Source: Pseudoalteromonas rubra (GTDB lineage: Bacteria > Pseudomonadota > Gammaproteobacteria > Enterobacterales > Alteromonadaceae). From it: a stretch of 64,000 nt of DNA. The notes under the pieces were generated by a model. It was given only the letters and a program-made list of their open reading frames with translations. It made no database searches and was not told the DNA's origin. The position numbers and the translations under genes were made by a program. Below are positions 57,066 through 64,000 of the stretch, piece by piece (position 1 is the first letter of the stretch; every line of letters starts with the position of its first letter). The stretch is taken from NCBI RefSeq assembly GCF_005886805.2, contig NZ_CP045429.1:3690501-3754500 (forward strand), written 5' to 3'.

Positions 57066-58808
57066 TTACATCTGCTCCATCACCTCGATGCCCAGCAGTT
57101 CCAGACCTGTGTGAAGTGTTCTGGCAACCAGATTACACAACAACAGACGGCTTTCACGTACTTCAGCAGACACATCGTCTTTAAGGATTGGACAAGCTTC
57201 GTAGAAGGTCATGTACAGACTCGCCAGCTCGTACAGATATCCACATAGTACGTGTGGTGTAGCTTCGCCGATCATCAGATCCAATACTTCTTCAAGCTGC
57301 AGGAGTTTCAGCGCAAGCGCCTTTTCCTGTGGCTCTACAATGTTGATGCTGCCACTGAGCGCCGCGCTGTCTACTCCGGCTTTGCGGAAAATACTGCGCA
57401 CACGGGTATACGCATACTGTAAGTAAGGTGCGGTTGCGCCTTCGAAGCTCAGCATAGTATCCCAGTTGAAGATGTAATCACTGGTACGGTGCTTCGACAG
57501 ATCGGCATATTTCACCGCGCCAATACCCACTTTGCGGGCGATTTCAGCACGTGCTTCTGCACTCAGCTCAGACGCACGGTCGGCTAGTTTTTCGCTGGCA
57601 CGGCTAACCGCTTCATCCAACAGTTCAGCCAGCTTGACTGTACCGCCTGTACGGGTCTTGAACGGCTTACCGTCGCTGCCCATCATAGTCCCAAACGGAC
57701 AGAACTCATAGCTGGTTTCGTCGCGCAGCAGGCCCGCTTTGCGTGCAGTCAGCTCAACCTGGTTAAAGTGCAGGCTCTGGCGGGCATCCACAAAGATCAG
57801 GATGCGCTCAGCGCCCAGCTCGTTGGAGCGATAGTCACACGCAGCCAGATCGGTCGTGGCATACAAGAAACCACCACCCGATTTTTGCACGATAAACACC
57901 GATGGCTCACCATCTTTGTTGGCCAGCTCATCCAGGAACACCACCTGCGCGCCCTGATCTTCAACCGCAATGTTTTTCTCTTTCAACAGTGCGATGATCC
58001 CGGCCAGACGATCGTTATAGGCACTTTCAGCCATAATGTCATCGCGCGTGAGCGTTACATTGAGCTTTTTGTACACTTCTTCAGAGTGCTTCACTGAGGT
58101 GTCGATAAACAGCTGCCACAACTTCTGACAGTGCACATCGCCGCCTTGCAGCTTAACCACGTAATCACGTGCTTTGTCTGAAAACCCTTCTTCGTCGTCA
58201 AAACGCTTCTTGGCATCACGGTAGAAAGTTTCTAAGTCCGCCAGCGCCACGTTTTCCAGATCAATGCCTTGTGCCAGCATATCTTCCAGGTGTGCGATCA
58301 GCATACCAAACTGTGTGCCCCAGTCGCCCACGTGGTTCTGACGCGTGACTTTGTCACCACGGAACTCAAGCGCACGTACCACGGCATCACCAATGATGGT
58401 AGAACGCAGGTGACCCACGTGCATTTCTTTGGCCAGGTTAGGCGACGAGAAATCGACGACCACGTTTTGCGCCTGAGCATGCTCAGCCACGCCTAGCTTG
58501 GCATCCTGATTGGCCGCTTCCAGGCTCGCAGCCAGAAACTCCGGCTTAAGGTGAATATTGATAAAGCCCGGGCCGGCAATTTCAGTTTTTGCAGCCACAT
58601 CGCTGACATCCAAATTATCAATGATCTTCTGAGCCAGCTCTCGCGGGTTAGTTTTTAGTGCTTTCGCAGCGCCCATTGCGCCATTAATTTGATAGTCACC
58701 AAACTGCGCACGGGTGCTTTGCGTTACCGCCGGATTGGTGCCTTCAGGGATCCCTGCCGCGGCCATCGCAGACAGAGCTTTTTCAATTAGAATACTTTTA
58801 ATGTTCAT
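57066..58808 (-). CDS. argS: Arginyl-tRNA synthetase
   Basis: Class I synthetase charging tRNA-Arg. 580 residues. It has the HIGH signature as HVGH in [20 protein letters not shown] (near residue 122), the N-terminal arginyl-specific domain ([18 protein letters not shown]) and the KMSK-equivalent region [15 protein letters not shown] near residue 370. The C-terminal anticodon-binding DALR domain starts at [16 protein letters not shown]. Full length, all motifs present. Monocistronic: its own terminator lies downstream and 198 nt separate it from prfC. A tRNA-Arg gene lies 4 kb away. Confidence 0.98.
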   Translation of the reverse strand: MNIKSILIEKALSAMAAAGIPEGTNPAVTQSTRAQFGDYQINGAMGAAKALKTNPRELAQKIIDNLDVSDVAAKTEIAGPGFINIHLKPEFLAASLEAANQDAKLGVAEHAQAQNVVVDFSSPNLAKEMHVGHLRSTIIGDAVVRALEFRGDKVTRQNHVGDWGTQFGMLIAHLEDMLAQGIDLENVALADLETFYRDAKKRFDDEEGFSDKARDYVVKLQGGDVHCQKLWQLFIDTSVKHSEEVYKKLNVTLTRDDIMAESAYNDRLAGIIALLKEKNIAVEDQGAQVVFLDELANKDGEPSVFIVQKSGGGFLYATTDLAACDYRSNELGAERILIFVDARQSLHFNQVELTARKAGLLRDETSYEFCPFGTMMGSDGKPFKTRTGGTVKLAELLDEAVSRASEKLADRASELSAEARAEIARKVGIGAVKYADLSKHRTSDYIFNWDTMLSFEGATAPYLQYAYTRVRSIFRKAGVDSAALSGSINIVEPQEKALALKLLQLEEVLDLMIGEATPHVLCGYLYELASLYMTFYEACPILKDDVSAEVRESRLLLCNLVARTLHTGLELLGIEVMEQM

Positions 58809-59006
58809 TGTGTTTCCTTTGGGTCAGTGCCAGCCTGGGCACTGAGCAAACATCATCGGCGCCTTGGGGCGCCGGAATAAAACGCAGCTTTAAACAGTCA
58901 GCGAACAATCGGATCGAATACACTAGCTTATAGGACGCGCCAGAGCCAAATCAACCCGAAGCATGACTTTTGGGACCATCAGGCAAGCCGGATGGCCCAC
59001 GTTAAC

Positions 59007-60596
59007 TTAGTGTTCGCGCGTCTGATGGAACTGAACGTCCGGATAACGTTCCATCGACAGGTTTAGATTCACCCGGCTTGGCGCGATATACGTCAGGTTA
59101 TCGCCTCCATCTAGTGCCAGGTTCTGCTCACACTTACGGCGGAATTCGGCCAGTTTTTTCTCGTCTTCACAATTAACCCAACGCGCCGTCTGAACGTTAA
59201 CGCTTTCGTAGATCGCATCCACGTTGTACTCAGACTTCAGTCGTGCCACGACCACGTCAAACTGCAGCACACCGACCGCGCCTACGATTAGATCGTTGTT
59301 GATCAGCGGGCGGAACACCTGTACGGCACCTTCTTCTGATAACTGTACCAGACCTTTGAGCAGCTGCTTTTGCTTGAGTGGATCTTTAAGGCGGATACGG
59401 CGGAACAGCTCAGGGGCAAAGTTCGGAATACCACTGAACTTGAGTTTTTCACCCTGAGTGAAAGTATCACCAATCTGGATTGTACCGTGGTTGTGCAAAC
59501 CGATGATGTCACCGGCAAAGGCTTCCTGTGCGCGTTCACGATCACCTGCCATAAAGGTCACGGCGTCAGAGATGCTCACTTGTTTACCCAAGCGAACATG
59601 GTTCATCTTCATGCCCTGAGTGTATTTACCTGACACAATACGCATAAAGGCGATACGGTCACGGTGTTTCGGGTCCATGTTAGCCTGAATTTTAAATACG
59701 AATCCGGTGAATTTATCATCATCTGCACACACTTCGCGCTCATCTGTTTGACGCGGCAGCGGTGACGGCGCCCACTCAGTCAGGCCATCGAGCATGTGAT
59801 CCACACCAAAGTTACCAAGGGCGGTACCAAAATACACCGGCGTCAGTTCGCCACTGAGGAATAGCTCTTTATCGAATTCATGTGAGGCACCAATGACCAG
59901 TTCCAGCTCTTCACGCAGCTGCTCTGCCAGGCTTTCACCGATGGCGGCATCCAAGTCGGCGTTATCTAACCCCTTAATGGTGCGCACTTCCTGAATGGTA
60001 TGGCCCTGACCCGTTTGATACAAAATGGTCTCATCACGGTGAATGTGGTACACCCCTTTGAACTCTTTACCACAGCCAATCGGCCAGGTAACTGGCGCGC
60101 ACATGATGTTCAGTTCAGTCTCAACTTCGTCCAGCAGCTCCATCGGATCGCGGATATCACGGTCCAGCTTGTTCATGAAGGTCACGATAGGCGTATCGCG
60201 TAAACGGGTGACTTCCATTAGCTTACGGGTTCGATCCTCAACACCTTTGGCCGCGTCGATGACCATCAGACAGGAATCCACGGCAGTGAGCGTACGATAA
60301 GTATCTTCCGAGAAGTCCTCGTGTCCCGGGGTATCCAGCAGATTAACCAGGCTGTCGTTGAACGGGAACTGCATCACAGACGTGGTTACTGAGATACCAC
60401 GCTCTTTTTCCATGTCCATCCAGTCTGATTTTGCGTGCTGGTTAGAACCACGGCCTTTTACTGTACCAGCCTGTTGCAGGGCCTTACCGAACAAGAGTAC
60501 TTTTTCTGTAATGGTGGTCTTACCCGCATCCGGGTGCGAGATGATAGCGAAGGTACGTCGCTTGTTTATTTCATTGAGGAAAGTCTGATCTGCCAT
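59007..60596 (-). CDS. prfC: Peptide chain release factor 3
   Basis: GTPase that removes RF1/RF2 from the ribosome after termination. 529 residues, family length. GTPase motifs: [16 protein letters not shown] (P-loop), [16 protein letters not shown] (G3) and [12 protein letters not shown] (G4), plus the RF3-specific [24 protein letters not shown] switch I. The C-terminal domain has [20 protein letters not shown]. Complete and ordinary. Transcribed alone on the minus strand. Confidence 0.98.
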   Translation of the reverse strand: MADQTFLNEINKRRTFAIISHPDAGKTTITEKVLLFGKALQQAGTVKGRGSNQHAKSDWMDMEKERGISVTTSVMQFPFNDSLVNLLDTPGHEDFSEDTYRTLTAVDSCLMVIDAAKGVEDRTRKLMEVTRLRDTPIVTFMNKLDRDIRDPMELLDEVETELNIMCAPVTWPIGCGKEFKGVYHIHRDETILYQTGQGHTIQEVRTIKGLDNADLDAAIGESLAEQLREELELVIGASHEFDKELFLSGELTPVYFGTALGNFGVDHMLDGLTEWAPSPLPRQTDEREVCADDDKFTGFVFKIQANMDPKHRDRIAFMRIVSGKYTQGMKMNHVRLGKQVSISDAVTFMAGDRERAQEAFAGDIIGLHNHGTIQIGDTFTQGEKLKFSGIPNFAPELFRRIRLKDPLKQKQLLKGLVQLSEEGAVQVFRPLINNDLIVGAVGVLQFDVVVARLKSEYNVDAIYESVNVQTARWVNCEDEKKLAEFRRKCEQNLALDGGDNLTYIAPSRVNLNLSMERYPDVQFHQTREH

Positions 60597-60890
60597 TAGT
60601 CAATTCTTTAGGTTATACGCGGATCCACACATGCTACGCAAAGTGTGCGCATGACACTTTGCAGGGTCATCCGGCGGGTTCATTTTTAATCATGCACTAT
60701 TTTCGCCGATCTTGGCGCTTTTAACAATCAGTGAAGGTCAGTTACGTCATGATTTCGTTCAATATCGGGTCAAATTCCCCATGCTTCACTCGATGCCAAA
60801 AATGGGATATGAATATTTCTTGAATAAAATGACTTGCTTGGAGGTCGTCTGATAGGATAGTTCCTAATTTCAGATAAAAGATATAACAAC

Positions 60891-61631
60891 ATGAACAGCA
60901 AGCTTTTTGTAATACCGAAACCAAACCCCAATGCCAAACTCAGACTGTTTTGTTTTCCTTATGCTGGCGGCTCACCCGCCATATATATGCCATGGAACAG
61001 TGCGCTTCACCCCGATGTAGAACTGGTGCTATTGCAATTTCCGGGTCGTGGTGCACGCATGGGAGAGTCTGCTCATGTGACCATGCAACAAAAAGTGGAT
61101 GAGCTATTGGCATATCAGGCCTTTTTGACCGAAAAGCCCTATGTACTCATGGGGCACAGTTTGGGTAGCCGAGTGATTTTTGAAGTCACGAAACATCTGG
61201 TTCAACAAAACGCGCCGTTACCACGCCACCTAATCGCATCGGGCAGCCGCGCCCCACACACCAGCACAGACAAGAAGCGCATTTACAACTTGCCCCATGA
61301 TGAGTTTGTTGAAGAGCTTTATAAACTTAATGGCACACCCAAAGAGCTGCTGGAACACAAAGAGCTGATGGAGTTACTGCTCCCCTTATTGAGAGCTGAT
61401 TTTCAAATTGCCGAGTGTTATCAGGCCCAACCTGTCAACCTGCCCTGCCCTATCACTGTGTTTCATGGCTATGATGATATCGAAATCAGTGCCGAGCAAC
61501 TGCACGGCTGGCAGGATTTGAGTGAACACAAAATTGACATTCATTACTTTAATGGTGGCCACTTCTTCATCAATCAATGCAGTGATGAAGTGATCAGTCA
61601 GGTCAATCAGGTACTACACAAAATACTGTAA
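60891..61631 (+). CDS. Type II thioesterase, separate from both clusters
   Basis: 246-residue thioesterase of the GrsT/RifR family, a second one beside that in cluster 2. Motifs: FCFPYAGGSPAIYMPWNSAL, FPGRGARMGE, nucleophile GHSLGS (Ser near residue 93), acid in FHGYDDIEI and His in NGGHFFINQ. These enzymes edit carrier proteins of PKS/NRPS systems and rarely occur without one. Cluster 1 has none, so this may serve it from 24 kb away; another cluster elsewhere in the genome is equally possible. The 294 nt upstream contain no other gene. It is followed by zntB 65 nt downstream. Confidence 0.9.
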   Translation: MNSKLFVIPKPNPNAKLRLFCFPYAGGSPAIYMPWNSALHPDVELVLLQFPGRGARMGESAHVTMQQKVDELLAYQAFLTEKPYVLMGHSLGSRVIFEVTKHLVQQNAPLPRHLIASGSRAPHTSTDKKRIYNLPHDEFVEELYKLNGTPKELLEHKELMELLLPLLRADFQIAECYQAQPVNLPCPITVFHGYDDIEISAEQLHGWQDLSEHKIDIHYFNGGHFFINQCSDEVISQVNQVLHKIL

Positions 61632-61696
61632 TTTGATTTGCCTAAGTGGGTAAGTTGGCCAAAGATAAACACATTCATGTGTATACAGGTAATAAG

Positions 61697-62656
61697 ATGG
61701 AAGGCTTACTTCATGCGCTCATGCTGGACGGCCAGGGTGGCGCAACCCCGATATCAGATTTAACGCAGGCACTCAAAGACGAGGTGCCGCTTTGGCTGCA
61801 CTTTGACTACACAAACAACGCAGTTCAACATTTCTTGAGCCAGCTGGACTTTCTGCAGGAATGGGAGTGGCAAGCTTTGCTTGCAGAGGAAACCCGACCT
61901 CGTGTGACCCGTGCAAGTCATGGGTTGCTGTTGTTTTTACGCGGCGTCAACCTTAACCCCAGGCAAAACCCGGAAGACATGGTCTCAGTGCGCTGCTTTA
62001 TAAATAAAAACGTGCTGATCACTTGTCGTAAGCGCGTGTTGATTTCTATCGAAGAGCTACACAGCGCATTACTGGACGGTCAGGGGGCTCAGTCAATCAG
62101 CGACCTGATCTGCGCCCTGATTGATCGCCTGACACACCGTATGCAGGACACATTATGGCAGGTCGAAGAACAGCTGGATGAGTTTGAAGAGCAACTGGAT
62201 AAAGAGGAATGCCAGCCTGACTACCATCAAATTACCTTGCTACGGCGTCAGGTTATCGCCTTAAAGCGCTATATCAAACCACAGCGTCAAGCTATCTATG
62301 ATTTGATTGATACTAAGGTGAACTTTCTGAGTCTTGAGCAGCGCCGCTTACTCGGCGAGGCAAATAACACCCTCAGCCGCTATATTGAAGAGCTCGAAGC
62401 CAGCATTGAACGGGCACAGGTCCTGCAACAAAGCATTACCAATCAGCTTAATGAGCAGCTGAATCAGCGCATGTACATAATGTCTGTGGTCGCTGCCCTG
62501 TTTTTACCGTTGGGCTTTTTAACCGGTCTATTGGGGGTCAACATAGGAGGCATTCCAGGCACAGAGAATCCCTGGGCATTTACAATTTTCATACTTGCAT
62601 TGGTGATATTAACCATTGCTGTAGGCGTTTTGTTTAAACGTCGGAAATGGATATAA
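61697..62656 (+). CDS. zntB: ZntB-family zinc transporter (CorA superfamily)
   Basis: Inner-membrane divalent-cation transporter, about 319 residues from ATG 61697. This start has AGG 7 nt upstream and matches the ZntB N-terminus (MEGLLHALMLDGQGG); an in-frame GTG at 61646 would add 17 residues. There is a large cytoplasmic alpha/beta domain (LWLHFDYTN, EETRPRVTRASHGLLLFLRGVN), a long helical stalk (VEEQLDEFEEQLDKEE, RRQVIALKRYIKPQRQAIYDL) and two C-terminal transmembrane helices. The GxN pore signature appears as TGLLGVNIGGIPG and the tail ends RRKWI. Ordinary housekeeping transporter. Confidence 0.95.
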   Translation: MEGLLHALMLDGQGGATPISDLTQALKDEVPLWLHFDYTNNAVQHFLSQLDFLQEWEWQALLAEETRPRVTRASHGLLLFLRGVNLNPRQNPEDMVSVRCFINKNVLITCRKRVLISIEELHSALLDGQGAQSISDLICALIDRLTHRMQDTLWQVEEQLDEFEEQLDKEECQPDYHQITLLRRQVIALKRYIKPQRQAIYDLIDTKVNFLSLEQRRLLGEANNTLSRYIEELEASIERAQVLQQSITNQLNEQLNQRMYIMSVVAALFLPLGFLTGLLGVNIGGIPGTENPWAFTIFILALVILTIAVGVLFKRRKWI

Positions 62657-62691
62657 AATGCGGAATTTAGAAGCATAGATGTGGCGTAAAA

Positions 62692-62766
62692 TGGCGCTCT
62701 CGCTAGGGATCGAACCTAGAACTTGGCCTCCGGAGGGCCACGTGATATCCATTTCACCACGAGAGC
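62692..62766 (-). tRNA. tRNA-Arg (anticodon CCG)
   Basis: The minus strand folds into a full cloverleaf: acceptor GCTCTCG/CGAGAGC, D stem GTGA/TCAC, anticodon stem TGGCC/GGCCA with loop CTCCGGA (anticodon CCG, reading CGG), four-nt variable loop, and T stem CTAGG/CCTAG with loop TTCGATC. Discriminator G and an encoded CCA follow. Confidence 0.96.
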
Positions 62767-62987
62767 AACATCTTAGTGGTGCCAATAATAATCATATCCA
62801 GCCGCAAATACTAGTCATTGTTGTCTATATGCTTAATTTATGGTCTAAAACTCGAAAAAAGACTTCACACAGAGCGAAATTCACGATATTTAACTATGCT
62901 TAGAACAATAACAATAATGACGACCTGTTAATACACGGAAAATTGGTCTCCTGTATTAACACGACATCATCCTGAGAGGACCGTATT

Positions 62988-63170
62988 ATGACTCCAATGA
63001 CCACTGAACAAGTTGCTGAATTTTTAGATGTTAAAGTGGAGCGCGTCAGGCGACTGGCACGCGAAAACCTGTTAGTTGCCAAACAACAGGATGAGCAGGG
63101 CGAACCCATTTTTGACAAAGATGACGTAGAAAAATACAAAGAACTGGCAAAACGACTAGGCGGCATTTAA
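62988..63170 (+). CDS. Small helix-turn-helix (excisionase/MerR-like) protein
   Basis: 60-residue protein consisting of one winged HTH of the HTH_17 type: MTTEQVAEFLDVKVERVRRLARENLLVAKQ, then a basic/acidic wing and FDKDDVEKYKELAKRL. This layout is seen in excisionases and small MerR-like DNA-binding proteins. GAGAGG ribosome site nine nt before the ATG. It lies 221 nt from tRNA-Arg on the opposite strand. No integrase gene or duplicated tRNA end is visible, so a mobile-element origin is not supported. Confidence 0.75.
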   Translation: MTPMTTEQVAEFLDVKVERVRRLARENLLVAKQQDEQGEPIFDKDDVEKYKELAKRLGGI

Positions 63171-63267
63171 GCGCAACAGAAGCGACGCCGCCTTCCCTAT
63201 ATTGCTTCGTGACCAGACTAATAAAACGCCCGACTGATGCTCGGGCCAAATGGTCTGTGCGAAGCGA

Positions 63268-64000
63268 CTAACGACACCACGCCTTCAACAGGAGCAGTAA
63301 GGGGTCAACATACGAGACCAGCCCGCGTCGCTGATACCAGGCAAGACAGAGCAGCAGGTAAATTTCCACATAGCAATGTAGCTTATCCTCTGCATACTCT
63401 GGCAACGGGATCTCTGCCAGACTGAAATAGCGCTTCAGCATCTGATTACCTTCACGTACAGACAGCGAAAAAGAGACACATAAGGCCGCCAAATCAAAAT
63501 ATCGGTCGTTGTATTGCGCGTATTCAAAATCGATAAACACGGGTCCCTGTGCTGTTACCAGCATATTGTCTTTGACCAAATCATTGTGGCAAAAGCAGAT
63601 ATCAGGCTCAAACTGCGCCCGCCTTCGACCTAAAGCAGACACATCAAACTTCCCTTCGAGCACCAGAGCGGCCTCACAGAGCGCCGCACTCAGGTCAAGT
63701 TGCCCGCTCTGGGGTCGCACAAAACCATGTAACGTGTGCAGGTTTACTAACAAGCTATCGCTCAGGCAGAGCGGCTCATCTTGTTGTGGTAAAAATTCAA
63801 ACAACGCCAGCCGGGTCTGAACATGGTAACCTGCCAAAGGCTGTGCCACGCCAAGGAGAGCCAGCTGTCCCTGCGCTTCCAGCGCCTGGACAGGCATTGT
63901 GCCTGAATAATGCTTAAGCAAATAACCTTGTTGCGCCTGCTCAAGATAGTAATTTTTATTACTTAACCCTTTGTTGAGTGGACGCAGTGCACTGATGCTA
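63268..64000 (-). CDS. Phosphotransferase family protein, thiamine/choline kinase-like (5' end beyond window)
   Basis: The frame runs open to the window's right edge, so the start is missing; about 243 codons are visible. The protein belongs to the aminoglycoside/choline kinase-like fold. The N-terminal visible part has a GLSNKNYYL glycine-rich strand as in ThiK/LicA-type kinases. The Brenner motif CFCHNDLVKDNMLV carries the catalytic Asp and the metal-binding Asn, and FIDFEYA the metal-binding Asp. The gene context (no partner visible) does not fix the substrate; thiamine or choline/ethanolamine are the likeliest. Confidence 0.85.
   Translation of the reverse strand, partial: SISALRPLNKGLSNKNYYLEQAQQGYLLKHYSGTMPVQALEAQGQLALLGVAQPLAGYHVQTRLALFEFLPQQDEPLCLSDSLLVNLHTLHGFVRPQSGQLDLSAALCEAALVLEGKFDVSALGRRRAQFEPDICFCHNDLVKDNMLVTAQGPVFIDFEYAQYNDRYFDLAALCVSFSLSVREGNQMLKRYFSLAEIPLPEYAEDKLHCYVEIYLLLCLAWYQRRGLVSYVDPLLLLLKAWCR

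Noticed and set aside
60742..60924. 60-codon minus-strand ORF upstream of the thioesterase
   Set aside because: It overlaps the thioesterase start and promoter, has no ribosome site and no recognisable protein features.
62679..62903. 74-codon plus-strand ORF
   Set aside because: It runs antisense through the tRNA-Arg gene.
1..64000. CRISPR arrays, insertion sequences, prophage genes, rRNA genes
   Set aside because: No regularly spaced short repeats, transposase or integrase motifs, phage structural genes or rRNA sequence were found in reading the window.

Overview
The window looks like chromosomal DNA of a marine gammaproteobacterium of the Alteromonadales, most probably Pseudoalteromonas or a close relative. 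This is inferred from the type of housekeeping genes (three-lipoyl-domain AceF, PdhR-controlled aceEF, serB next to ytjB, yjjV-pdxH, prfC, zntB) combined with large natural-product clusters. No 16S rRNA gene or species marker is present, so the genus is not proven.

Layout. (1) 1-5.5 kb: the pyruvate dehydrogenase operon pdhR-aceE-aceF on the minus strand, with a clear PdhR operator; aceF lacks only its last few codons at the left edge. (2) 5.6-12.5 kb: an accessory stretch rich in secreted proteins. It holds two divergent, related small exported proteins, an acetyltransferase, an S33 peptidase, a murein endopeptidase-like protein, an unknown exported protein and a fibrinogen-fold protein. (3) 12.7-36.9 kb: biosynthetic cluster 1, a trans-AT hybrid PKS/NRPS. 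It has a discrete PfaD-type enoyl reductase, a discrete malonyl acyltransferase, a carbamoyltransferase and one 6592-residue megasynthase. The megasynthase order is KS-DH-KR-cMT-ACP / KS-KR-ACP / C-A(Thr)-PCP / KS-KR*-ACP / KS-KR-ACP / terminal reductase. A perfect bidirectional terminator closes it. (4) 37-38.7 kb: serB and ytjB, ordinary housekeeping genes. (5) 39.4-55.4 kb: biosynthetic cluster 2, eight closely packed genes. They encode an exported beta-propeller/di-heme protein, a FAAL-ACP-KS-AT-ACP-oxoamine synthase fusion, an SDR, a type II thioesterase, a four-helix membrane protein, a FabZ-like dehydratase, a second FAAL and a free ACP. Several of these genes overlap by ATGA. (6) 55.5-64 kb: housekeeping yjjV, pdxH, argS and prfC, a further type II thioesterase, zntB, tRNA-Arg(CCG), a small HTH protein and the end of a phosphotransferase gene.

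How it works together. Cluster 1 should make a C-methylated polyketide extended by threonine and two more ketide units, probably released reductively as an aldehyde or alcohol and carbamoylated at some point. One ketoreductase (module 4) has lost its catalytic serine, so a keto group next to the threonine unit is predicted. Cluster 2 should activate a free fatty acid, extend it once with malonate, and release it by decarboxylative condensation with an amino acid. That logic is shared with PigJ/PigH of prodigiosin synthesis and would give a long-chain aminoketone or, after cyclisation, a pyrrolinone/hydroxypyrrole. I cannot match either cluster to a known product from sequence alone; these two systems are the main candidates for undescribed biology here. 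No CRISPR array, insertion sequence or prophage was seen.
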